A DNA stretch of 64,000 nucleotides from Rheum nobile (taxonomy: Eukaryota > Streptophyta > Magnoliopsida > Caryophyllales > Polygonaceae), in assembly GCA_027886185.1 (NCBI GenBank), contig WOAB01000040.1, positions 3,100,001 to 3,164,000 of the forward strand, given 5' to 3'. The position numbers were made by a program, and so were the translations under genes. This document shows positions 36,320-46,075 of the stretch, piece by piece (positions within the stretch are counted from its first letter, which is position 1; each line of letters opens with the position of its first letter). The notes below the pieces were generated by a model. The model made no database searches. It saw nothing but the letters and a program-made list of their open reading frames with translations, and was not told where the DNA came from.

Positions 36320-37091
36320 AGGTCCTTGCGAAAATTATATTAAGAGGAACCAGAAACAACCTCCGTGGAGGCAACAATGTCAGACTGCAACAGCTGAGCA
36401 ATACAATCAGGCGGGATAGTAAAATTACTAAAAGAAGAACGGTTGATAAATGAAAAGTTTGCAAGGGCATCAGGCACCGAGTTGGCATCACGCCGGACAT
36501 GGACGATGCGAATGAGCCAGTCGGAGTTCCGGGCAAGAGTACGACACCGTTGCACGAGGTAGAAATCATGATGCGTCGGGGGGCAATGGTTGTTAATTAA
36601 ATTGCAGGCCTGAGCCGAGTCTGTTTCCAGCAGCAGCCGGGGAAGACCAAGAGCAGCACTAATTAACCATGAGGCCATGGAGGGAAGATCGCCCAAAGCT
36701 CCGCCGACAGAGCACCACAAAGGAAAGAGTAGGCATGTAAGAATGAACCAGCAGCATCACGTACGACTCCACCGCCCCCAGCGGGCCCGGATTCCCTTTC
36801 GAAACCGCATCCAAGTTGAGTTTAAACCAACCAACGGGAGGGGGCATCCATCTATGAAATGGCGAGATTAGGGACCCCAAATCAGATGTGCAGTAAGAGA
36901 GAGTTAGAGAAGAAACAATTCTGGAAAGCCGAGAGATGTCATCAGTCCCAGAGAATTGGAGAGCATTCCTGCATTCCCAAGTGTGCCAGACCATGTAACC
37001 GAAGGTCGTAGACCAAAGATCCCCCTTCCTTGTATTCGTCAAGATCCAATCCTGTATCGACATACAAGAAAAGAACGAAGGCGGAAGAGCA
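36320..37091 (-). pseudogene. LINE-B ORF2 C-terminus, RNase H part
   Basis: From 37091 downwards the frame reads MSIQDWILTNTRKGDLW and FGYMVWHTWECRNALQF, the end of the LINE zinc and tether region. Then comes an RNase H domain (PPPVGWFKLNLDAVSKGNPG, with the usual NxDGA altered to NLDAV). A frame change near 36700 leads to ARNSDWLIRIVHVRRDANSV and PDALANF, the RNase H end. The domain would remove RNA during LINE integration. The frameshift and altered first Asp region mark it as dead. Confidence 0.85.
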
Positions 37092-37392
37092 TGTTGGAAC
37101 TCATTTTAAGATGTGGCGCCGGGCACTTTTCCGGGCACAATTCCGGTGGGCTCCGGCCAATGTTAACACCGGAAAATGGAAGCATTGGCTTCGTCTACAC
37201 GAGCACACTCTCATACTGTACTCATACGACATAAATGATTTCCATTTGAATGAGAAATGGAGGCCCAAAGTTGCTTGCATGAAGTGCATAAACTTGGGTA
37301 CAATTTTATCCCACATTGGAAGTTTGGATGAACATTTCACTAGTATATAAACTAGAAAAATGGACTCAAGGTTGTGGCCTTGGGTCACTACC

Positions 37393-39595
37393 TGATGCGG
37401 GAGCATCCGAGGCTTCACCCAAGACGCACACAAGCGGAGATGGCCCACTCACAAGAGCTCAAGCCAAGCGCATGCAAGAGGAACTAGAGAACTTGGCAAG
37501 CCTTCACGTCTCACGGGAACCCACCCTCGTTGCGGACTTCACCGAACCCATGCTAAGGACCTTGGTGACCTTCCGAGCCAAGCCAAGCACGGAAGAATGA
37601 AGGCCACAAGAAGCCCCTGACTCGGCCTACAAACTCGGCCGGGTCCAGGCCGAGTTCTCCTCAGTTGTTGCGGCCCCTGACTCGGCCTACAAACTCGGCC
37701 GGGTCCAGGCCGAGTTCTCCTCAGTTGTCGGCCGGAACCCACCCTCGTTGCAGACTTCATCGAACCCATGCTAAGGACCTTGGTGACCTTCCAAGCCAAG
37801 CCAAGCGCGGAAGAATGAAGGCCACAAGAAGCCCCTGACTCGGCCTACAAACTCGGCCGGGTCCAGGCCGAGTTCTCCTCAGTTGTTGCGGCCCCTGACT
37901 CGGCCGGGTCCAGGCCGAGTTCTCCTCAGTTGTTGGCCAAAGTTGTGGGCTGAGAAGGGCTTCATGCGGAGATGGCCCACTCACAAGAGCTCAAGCCAAG
38001 CGCATGCAAGAGGAACTAGAGAACTTGGCAAGCCTTCACGTCTCACGGGAACCCACCCTCGTTGCGGACTTCACCGAACCCATGCTAAGGACCTTGGTGA
38101 CCTTCCGAGCCAAGCCAAGCACGGAAGAATGAAGGCCACAAGAAGCCCCTGACTCGGCCTACAAACTCGGCCGGGTCCAGGCCGAGTTCTCCTCAGTTGT
38201 TGCGGCCCCTGACTCGGCCTACAAACTCGGCCGGGTCCAGGCCGAGTTCTCCTCAGTTGTCGGCCGGAACCCACCCTCGTTGCAGACTTCATCGAACCCA
38301 TGCTAAGGACCTTGGTGACCTTCCAAGCCAAGCCAAGCGCGGAAGAATGAAGGCCACAAGAAGCCCCTGACTCGGCCTACAAACTCGGCCGGGTCCAGGC
38401 CGAGTTCTCCTCAGTTGTTGCGGCCCCTGACTCGGCCGGGTCCAGGCCGAGTTCTCCTCAGTTGTTGGCCAAAGTTGTGGGCTGAGAAGGGCTTCATACG
38501 GAGATGGCCCACTCACAAGAGCTCAAGCCAAGCGCATGCAAGAGGAACTAGAGAACTTGGCAAGCCTTCACGTCTCACGGGAACCCACCCTCGTTGCGGA
38601 CTTCACCGAACCCATGCTAAGGACCTTGGTGACCTTCCGAGCCAAGCCAAGCACGGAAGAATGAAGGCCACAAGAAGCCCCTGACTCGGCCTACAAACTC
38701 GGCCGGGTCTAGGCCGAGTTCTCCTCAGTTGTTGCGGCCCCTGACTCGGCCTACAAACTCGGCCGGGTCCAGGCCGAGTTCTCCTCAGTTGTCGGCCGGA
38801 ACCCACCCTCGTTGCAGACTTCATCGAACCCATGCTAAGGACCTTGGTGACCTTCCAAGCCAAGCCAAGCGCGGAAGAATGAAGGCCACAAGAAGCGCCT
38901 GACTCGGCCTACAAACTCGGTCGGGTCCAGGCCGAGTTCTCCTCAGTTGTTGCGGCCCCTGACTCGGCCGGGTCCAGGCCGAGTTCTCCTCAGTTGTTGG
39001 CCAAAGTTGTGGGCTGAGAAGGGCTTCATGTGGGGGCCACCTAGGGTCTTGCTTCCTTGTTATTTTAAGTGTATTTTAAGACTATTTTAAGTGCCTTTTG
39101 TTTGGGCCTTTGTGGGCTTGTTTGGTCCATGACTCTAGGTAGTATTTAAGGCCACTTTGTTGACATTTTGTAGACACTTTTGAGATATTGATTGTTGCTT
39201 ATGCACAAGAAAATGAGAGCTCTCATGGGAGAGGCTTCTCTTGGTTGATTCGATCTTGCTTGGCTGCCCTTGCGTTGTGTCAATCTCCTCCATAGGGTTG
39301 GTGCTCGTAGGCTTCACAAGAATCCTCCTCGTGCTCCTTGGATTCGTCCATTGTTGTGTGAGGTTGTAGAAGGAAGGGTTGGTTGATATTTGATATTGGT
39401 TCTTGGGAGACATCTTAGGGCTCCAAGGGTCTTGCTTCTATTCAATTCGGTTCTTTCTATATCCCCTTTATTTATCTTTGTTATTTCTTGCTATTTTTCA
39501 GATTTCTAATCACTTGTGTTTCATTTCTTCTCTTCCATCTCCACGAGTCTCTCTTGGCATCAAGATCGGGCCACTCGCGGCTAATCCCCGCATCA
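37393..39595 (+). repeat. 5' LTR of the gag-only gypsy element (expanded, 2.2 kb)
   Basis: Boundaries follow from the target duplication and the primer site. At 2,203 bp it is 1,269 bp longer than the 934-bp 3' LTR. The excess is two extra 532-bp units plus about 205 bp of internal duplication. The unexpanded parts match the 3' LTR almost base for base. Confidence 0.92.
37436..39031 (+). repeat. 532-bp x 3 tandem repeats within the 5' LTR
   Basis: Units starting ggagatggcccactcac lie at about 37436, 37969 and 38501 with period 532. Each holds a copy of the gag-tail coding segment and several actcggcc-gggtcca-ggccgagt hairpins. Only scattered substitutions separate the units (for example gggtcta in unit 3), so amplification is recent. 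Confidence 0.92.
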
Positions 39596-39598
39596 AAT

Positions 39599-39610
39599 TG
39601 GTATCAGAGC
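39599..39610 (+). other. Primer-binding site, initiator tRNA-Met
   Basis: tggtatcagagc is the perfect complement to the 3' end of plant initiator tRNA-Met, three bases after the LTR end at 39595. It confirms element orientation and LTR boundary. Confidence 0.93.
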
Positions 39611-40983
39611 TCCGGTGAGGCGCCAAGCCACCCCCCTCAACCACCACTCAGCCGAGCCACCATCTTTGGTTAGCTCCTTTGAGCCTTCTTTCCATTTCTT
39701 GTGTTCTTCTTGTGTTCTTCTTGCTTTGTTGTTTCTAGTTTGTTTTTTGCTCGTGCTTGTGTATTTGTGAACTTGTTGCCATAATTTTCCTTCAGCCACC
39801 ACTCCAAAAGAAAAAAAGAAAGCCCTACCACAAGCCTTGCAAAATCTAAACAAAAACCAAAAAAAAAAAATTTGCTCCGACAACCGGACCACCGCAGCGC
39901 CACCTTGCTGCCACCACCACCACCACCCAGCAGCCACCACACCTCCTCCATCCCAGCCACGTGCTCAGCCTTGTGTCCTTGCCCAATGCTTGTTCAAATT
40001 TGAAAGCTTAAAGTGTGCATGTGATTTGGCACAATTTTGGCAAAGAAACACTTTGCTTTCCTTCTAGCCACTTTGGGTGTCTTAGGAGGATTGAGAAAGA
40101 GCCAAGACAAACTTTGTTTGGGGTAGAGTGTGAGAAAGATACCATTGACAATTGTGGCAAAGGGTCCAACTCCTTTTCACTCTTCCAATTTTCAGCCACA
40201 CCCTCTTTTTGCCTACATTTCAACCTTTCTTTTCTTTCAAAGTCCAAGCCAAATTCAAAGAAGTCCAAAGTCAAAGAAAAAGAGGAGTGCAGCCATATCT
40301 TGTCCCATTTGTTGCTGCACGTTTTTCCCATCAAAAAAGAAAAGAAAAGAAAGTGTGAAAAAAAGGTCAAAAAAAAAAGGGAAAAGGAATTCAAAAAAAA
40401 AAAGAGAAAGAAGAAGAAAAGAAAGCTTGTGCATGCGACTCTTGTTCTTGTATGAAGACCTTGATTGTGTTGCTCTCCATTGATCTCTCCAAGTGTTTAT
40501 TGATCTCCCAAGCTTGATACCCTACTCACCTTGCCTAAACACATTCCATATCATTGACAATTGTTCACAAGTTCATGAGTATTGGTAATGCATGCTAGAT
40601 ATAACATTGCTTTGTTGAGTCTTCTAAACACTTGTCATTGAGTCTTTCTTCTTGATTGTTTGATTCCATTTGTGTGATCTTATTGAGTCCAACCGTGTTT
40701 GAGTTTCCAATTGTGTGTCTTCTTGAGCTCATTTCCAAGTCCAAACACCTATCTTAGCTCCACCCAATTGCATTGTCCTTCTCTTAAGTCCAAGAGCTAA
40801 TCCATATTGGTTTGTGTTGTCTAAGATCACCAATTCCACGTGAAGTTTTTGATCCTTGCAAGGCAGATTTTTGTGATCATAAGCATGTATCGACATCAAC
40901 AAGAGAGTGAGTGATCAAACACACGAGTGTAGACACTTGTGAGGTTGTTTTGATTTCACTAACCTTAACTTGTTTCTTGGAGT
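39611..40983 (+). other. Untranslated leader of the gag-only element
   Basis: About 1.4 kb lies between the primer site and the gag start. There is a CCACCACCAC stretch near 39910 and long A/G runs at 40330-40430 that give lysine-rich chance frames. No protein is recognisable. A packaging signal would be expected here but cannot be read off. Confidence 0.45.
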
Positions 40984-43218
40984 TTGTTGATCATGTCTCA
41001 TATAGGGAGTCCATCACATGGAGGAGGGCCCGACACCGTGTCACCCGAGTTGTTCAACATGCTTAAGGCCATGTCGGACAACATTGCTCTCTTGTCCAAT
41101 CGGATGGTAGCATTGGAGACAAGGGTGCCCAAGCCCGCAGCCGTGCCCCAAGAGACGTGCCGAGTGACCATAGCCACCAACTTCCCCCGGCATAGAGATA
41201 AGCCTAATGCTCCTAACCGTTCTAATGAATTTCAGGGAATTCCAAGACGTGCCTACCATGAGGAGCCAAGGCGAGCCTATGAAGATGAAGAATGGGAGCA
41301 TGAGCCACATCGAGGCTACCGAGCAAAAATAGGCCGAGAGCAAGAGCAAAATGGCGTTGACAAGGTCAAGGTGAAGATTCCATCTTTTGAAGGCCAATGT
41401 GATTCATATGTCTACATGGAATGGGAGGCCAAGATTGAACAAATATGGAGTTGTCACCACTTTCCCGAGCATAAAAAGGTACAACTCACTGCCCTTGAAT
41501 TCAATGGTTATGCACTAACATGGTGGGATAATCTTGTGAAAGAAAGGAAAAGAACCTTAGATGGACCCATGACAACTTGGGCTCAAATGAAGGCCTTGAT
41601 GAGAGCTCGCTTTGTGCCTCGACACTACACACAATTGCTGCCCCTAGCCATCAAAAGTGAAGGAAAAACTAAGGCTAGGAACCAAGGAGGAAGAGTGACA
41701 AGTGGGATACCCAACTCTTTAAAGAATACTACTCAAAACCGAGGCTACCAACCTCATGGAAGAGAGGCATCTCAAGCTAAGGACGAGGGACAATCATCAA
41801 ACCCTCATTGGGAGCAAGGAGGGCCGAAGAGTAGTGCTAAGCCAAGCCCCTCCCCGCCGAGCCTAAAGCCCCCAGCCAACGCTCCTAAGGCCTCCAAAGG
41901 AAGTACTCCTAACCCTTCTCCCAGAGCTAGAGATATCACATGTATTCAAGCTATGCTTGAGGAGGTCAAGCCAAAAAGAAAGGAGGAGGAAATTGAAGCA
42001 CCTACTACAAGAGGCAATCGATTGCCCATCATTGTGCGTAGTTCATTCAAATCCTTGGCTACTCCATGGATGGACCGGACTCACATGGTTCCTTCAAGCT
42101 TGCTCTTCCTACCCCATGAAGAGGTTGAAGCCAAAAAATCAATTTTCAACCAAGAGACAAAGAATGTGCCAATGGAGACTAATGCAAGGGAAATACCACT
42201 TATCTCCACCTTTTCAATTCCATCTCTTGAGTTTGAAAATGAGCATGTCATTCCATATAGGACACTATACATGGAAAAAACAATCCTTGCATGTAGAACT
42301 AGGTACTCATGCATACATCAAAGTTCTCTAGCACAATACATGTCTTGTGGAATGCATCTTGTTCATAATATGATCCTTATGTCCATGCATGTGCGTTATG
42401 TTGTTAGTTGTACTCCTAAGCTTGAACGTAGGACTAGGAGGAGTGGAATACTATTTGCATGCATGTTTGGGTATCATGTAGTTATTGGAAGATTTATGCT
42501 TACATTCTTACTATTGTGTAGACATGCTAGAGGGCCTTATTTTTCCATTGTTGTTATGCCTAAGCCCTCTAAGGAAGCGGAATTCATTGCATGCCCTAAA
42601 CTTCATAATGCATCTTATGTGACTAACCCTTGTATTGACCAAGTTGTGGAGTTGCATGGAGTCTCTAGTGCTTTGATTTTAGGACAAGAAGTGAAGTGTG
42701 TGCTCTACTCAAAGCTGAAATCCGGAGAAGTGGCCTTTGAGCCCGGAGATCATGGTGTCCTTAATGTGGCAGATTTGGTTCATTCCTTGGTGGAGTGCAT
42801 TCGGGAATTGCATGAGCGCACAAGGAACACGCTTCATGCCAAGGCGGAGCACAATGCAGCCAAGGCCAACAAAGAGCGCCGCCGCTTGGTGTTTCACCCC
42901 GGAGAGGAGATGGGCCTTCCAAGAGGCGCAAGTCCAAGCTTTCCCAAAAGGCGAAGTACAAGGCATACAAGCTTAGATTCGAGGTCGAATCTTCTTCAAG
43001 AAGGGGAGAATGATGCGAGAGCATCCGAGGCTTCACCCAAGACGCACACAAGCGGAGATGGCCCACTCACAAGAGCTCAAGCCAAGCGCATGCAAGAGGA
43101 GCTAGAGAACTTGGCAAGCCTTCACGTCTCACGGGAACCCACCCTCGTTGCGGACTTCACCGAACCCATGCTAAGGACCTTGGTGACCTTCCGAGCCAAG
43201 CCAAGCGCGGAAGAATGA
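40984..43218 (+). CDS. Gag polyprotein with LTR-encoded tail (gypsy)
   Basis: This uninterrupted 744-codon frame is notable in a window of broken ORFs. An Arg/Glu-rich N-terminus leads to a retrotransposon gag domain at about residues 127-215 (KVKIPSFEGQCDSYVYMEWE, LEFNGYALTWWDNLV, MKALMRARFVP). A Pro/Ser/Lys-rich linker follows (about 230-340), then a long segment of unknown character. An integrase C-terminal remnant spans about 600-660 (NKERRRLVFHPGEEMG). Residues from about 676 are encoded by the 3' LTR and include GPLTRAQAKRMQEELENLA, typical of pol ends in chromovirus-type elements. No CCHC knuckle, protease or reverse transcriptase is found. It may be a gag/pol fusion left by an in-frame deletion. 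Confidence 0.8.
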   Translation: MLIMSHIGSPSHGGGPDTVSPELFNMLKAMSDNIALLSNRMVALETRVPKPAAVPQETCRVTIATNFPRHRDKPNAPNRSNEFQGIPRRAYHEEPRRAYEDEEWEHEPHRGYRAKIGREQEQNGVDKVKVKIPSFEGQCDSYVYMEWEAKIEQIWSCHHFPEHKKVQLTALEFNGYALTWWDNLVKERKRTLDGPMTTWAQMKALMRARFVPRHYTQLLPLAIKSEGKTKARNQGGRVTSGIPNSLKNTTQNRGYQPHGREASQAKDEGQSSNPHWEQGGPKSSAKPSPSPPSLKPPANAPKASKGSTPNPSPRARDITCIQAMLEEVKPKRKEEEIEAPTTRGNRLPIIVRSSFKSLATPWMDRTHMVPSSLLFLPHEEVEAKKSIFNQETKNVPMETNAREIPLISTFSIPSLEFENEHVIPYRTLYMEKTILACRTRYSCIHQSSLAQYMSCGMHLVHNMILMSMHVRYVVSCTPKLERRTRRSGILFACMFGYHVVIGRFMLTFLLLCRHARGPYFSIVVMPKPSKEAEFIACPKLHNASYVTNPCIDQVVELHGVSSALILGQEVKCVLYSKLKSGEVAFEPGDHGVLNVADLVHSLVECIRELHERTRNTLHAKAEHNAAKANKERRRLVFHPGEEMGLPRGASPSFPKRRSTRHTSLDSRSNLLQEGENDARASEASPKTHTSGDGPLTRAQAKRMQEELENLASLHVSREPTLVADFTEPMLRTLVTFRAKPSAEE

Positions 43219-43944
43219 AGGCCACAAGAATCCCCTGACTCGGCCTATAAACTCGGCCGGGTCCAGGCCGAGTTCTCCTCAGTTGTTGCGGCCCCTGACT
43301 CGGCCTACAAACTCGGCCGGGTCCAGGCCGAGTTCTCCTCAGTTGTTGGCCAAAGTTGTGGGCTGAGAAGGGCTTCATGTGGGGGCCACCTAGGGTCTTG
43401 CTTCCTTTTTATTTTAAGTGTATTTTAAGACTATTTTAAGTGCCTTTTGTTTGAGCCTTTGTGGGCTTGTTTGGTCCATGACTCTAGGTAGTATTTAAGG
43501 CCACTTTGTTGACATTTTGTAGACACTTTTGAGATATTGATTGTTGCTTATGCACAAGAAAACGAGAGCTCTCATGGGAGAGGCTTCTCTTGGTTGATTC
43601 GATCTTGCTTGGCTGCCCTTGCGTTGTGTCAATCTCCTCCATAGGGTTGGTGCTCGTAGGCTTCACAAGAATCCTCCTCGTGCTCCTTGGATTCGTCCAT
43701 TGTTGTGTGAGGTTGTAGAAGGAAGGGTTGGTTGGTATTTGGTATTGGTTCTTGGGAGACATCATAGGGCTCCAAGGGTCTTGCCTCTATTCAATTCGGT
43801 TCTTTCTATATCCTCTTTATTTATCTTTGTTATTTCTTGCTATTTTTCAGATTTCTAATCACTTGTGTTTCATTTCTTCTCTTCCATCTCCACGAGTCTC
43901 TCTTGGCGTCAAGATTGGGCCACTCACGGCTAATCCCCGCATCA
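43011..43944 (+). repeat. 3' LTR of the gag-only gypsy element
   Basis: It begins TGATGCGAG directly after the polypurine tract aaggggagaa and ends CCCGCATCA before the ctacc duplication. It is 934 bp long with a single copy of the unit that is amplified in the 5' LTR. The first 208 bp carry the end of the gag frame (stop at 43218). Confidence 0.92.
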
Positions 43945-43984
43945 CTACCCATTTGTAATGGGGAGAGGACCTAGCTCATCAAGA

Positions 43985-45105
43985 CCACGCGCGCCGAGCC
44001 GAGCCGGGCTTGGGCCGAGTTGAGTTGGATCGGATCGGGCCTGGGCTGGGCTGGCCAGCCAACGCCCTATCTTTTTGGGCCGAGCCGGGCTTGGGCCGAG
44101 TTGAGTTGGATCGGATCGGGCTTGGGCTGGCCAGTCAACGCCCTATATTTTTGGGCCGAGCCGGGCCGGGCCGGGCTTGGGCCGAGTTGAGTTGGATCGG
44201 ATCGGGCTTGGGCTGGCCAGCCAATGCCCTATCTTTTTAGGCCGATCAGAAGGCCCACCTATTGGGCTTTGACTAATTCCTGGAGCTGGAGAGATTTCGG
44301 GGCTACAGGCCCACCTGTTGGCCAGCCAACGCCCTATCTTTTTGGGCCGATCAGAAGGCACACATGTTGGGCTTTGACTCATTCTTGGAGCTGGAGAGAT
44401 TTCGGGGCTGCAGGCCCACCTGTTGGCCAGTTAACGCCCTATCTTTTTGGGCCGATCAAAAGGCCCACCTGTTGGGCTTTGACTCATTCCTGGAGCTGGA
44501 GAGATTTCGGGGCTGCAGACCCAGTCTTTCTCCACTAGTGAAATGTTCATCCAAATTTCCAATGTGGGCCGATCAGAAGGTGGGTCACTACCCATTTGTA
44601 ATGGGGAGAGGACCTAGCTCATCAAGACCACGTGCGCCGAGCCGAGCCGAGCCGTGCCGTGTCGGGCCGGGCTTGCGCCGAATTGAGTTGGATCGGATCG
44701 GGCTTGGGTTGGCCAGCCAACGCCCTATCTTTTTGGGCCGATCAGAAGGCCCACCTGTTGGGCTTTGACTCATTCTTGGAGCTGGAGAGATTTCGGGGCT
44801 GCAGACCCAGTCTTCCTCCACTAGTGAAATGTTCATCCAAACTTCCAATGTGGGCCGATCAGAAGGTTGTGGCCTTGGGTCACTACCCATTTGTAATGGG
44901 GAGAGGACTTAGCTCATCAAGACCACGCGCGTCGAGCCGAGCCGGGCCGGGCTTGGGCTTGGGCCGAGTTGAGTTAGATCGGATTGGGCTTGGGCTGGCC
45001 AGTCAACGCCCTATCTTTTTGGGCCGATCAGAAGGCCCACCTGTTGGGCTTTGACTCATTCCTGGAGCTGGAGAGATTTCAGGGCTGCAGACCCAGTCTT
45101 CCTTT
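43985..45105 (+). repeat. G/C-rich tandem repeats in the copia 5' LTR
   Basis: Blocks of gccgagccgggcttgggccg, ccagccaacgccctatcttt and ctggagctggagagatttcg recur. Restart points with the cactacccatttgtaatggg sequence lie at about 43944, 44586 and 44880, and there are shorter repeats of about 110 bp between 44230 and 44520. The 3' LTR contains one such block (about 51085-51330). This is expansion by unequal pairing within one LTR. Confidence 0.85.
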
Positions 45106-45558
45106 ACGTTCAACAGCTCCCTGGTTTCTCTCCTCCTCAACGTTCCAATATGTTGCTTCAACAAATTCGCTCCACTATCTCCTCCACTACGTTAGTGGTT
45201 CCTCCGAAGCCTCTTTAAAAGAGCAGTGTTGTTCTCATTCGAAAACACACCAGAATAGCAATCCTCTTCCTCTCTTCTCTGTGTTCTAGAAATCGAGTCT
45301 GAGAGTACTACACAGAACACGTTCGTCGACTTCTGATCTTTGGTTGCGCAAATCAGAAGAGCTTGCAGTTGTATCCTGGGATTCGGAATGCCGAAAAACC
45401 GTCGCAATACGGGGCATTTTTAGAATTAAGGAAAGAGATCCAGTCTCGACTCTGCACCAGTTTCAATCCGAGCATCGTTCGGTATAATTTCGTTAATTTG
45501 ATTCGAATTTATGTGCGTTTCTTAATTGCAGTTTATATTCTGAAATAGCGTTCCTAGA

Positions 45559-46075
45559 GTCTTAATTCTAAAAATTTCGCTTAAACTGCTATATCGCACT
45601 AACGAAATTTGTGTTTCTGAGCGCAGACAAAATTTATTTTTTCTGTTCGTTTCTAACGATCTGTTGTAGGACATATTTTCGGAAATTATTCCGAATTACA
45701 AATCGAATTATTTCGATTATATATCTGCGTTTCTAATCTGTCTCTCACAGGAATTATATTCGAAATATTTTTGATTCTGTTTCTGCATTCGATCTATTTC
45801 GAATCTGTATTAACGTTCTGCTGCAGGAAGCTTTCGGAAATAATTCCAAATTTAATTCGTTTTTTTTTATTCTGTATCTGCGTTTCTAACCTAATTTTGC
45901 AGGAACAAATCGCGCTTGGAATTTCGTTCGAATTTATTTCGAACCTTTTCGGCCATCTGTAGTGCTGTACAGAAAAATCTGAAAATAAATTATTTTGAAT
46001 CTACAATTTAATTCGAGATTTAACTTGCTTCCGTACTGATTTCTGGTTGCGTTTCTGTGAAGAGATTCTAATATC
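45559..46075 (+). other. Copia leader with imperfect ~90-bp repeats
   Basis: It is T-rich and non-coding. Motifs gcgtttctaa, ttcgaaat and aggaa recur about every 90-100 bp (near 45645, 45725, 45795, 45875), with ..cag and ..gcag tracts. No primer-binding site of the common initiator-Met type is seen. Confidence 0.5.

Larger units (their letters stand above)
37393..43944 (+). mobile_element. Gag-only Ty3/gypsy element, full length, TSD ctacc
   Basis: The LTRs run TGATGCGGG...CCCGCATCA with a perfect 9-bp inverted end, and ctacc flanks the element (37388-37392 and 43945-43949). A tRNA-iMet primer site (39599-39610) and a polypurine tract (aaggggagaa, 43001-43010) are in place. The only internal gene is one 744-codon frame that starts as gag and ends with an integrase-tail remnant. 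Protease, reverse transcriptase, RNase H and the integrase core are missing. It is thus a non-autonomous TR-GAG-like element that carries all cis signals. It inserted in the copia 5' LTR and so is younger than the copia element. Confidence 0.93.
37092..45558 (+). repeat. Copia 5' LTR, interrupted by a gypsy insertion
   Basis: The LTR consists of 37092-37392 and 43950-45558 (43945-43949 is the second copy of the gypsy target duplication). Compared with the 961-bp 3' LTR it is about 1.9 kb, because a G/C-rich segment is repeated. The final bases are ctaga rather than ctaca, a damaged end. I could not find a standard initiator-Met primer site directly after it. Confidence 0.85.

Noticed and set aside
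37539..38863. Repeated minus-strand and plus-strand frames of 75-89 codons
   Set aside because: They lie in the amplified LTR units and translate G/C-rich repeat sequence; the plus-strand part is the gag tail.
40015..40483. Lysine-rich proteins in both strands
   Set aside because: They are translations of A/G-rich leader sequence between primer site and gag.
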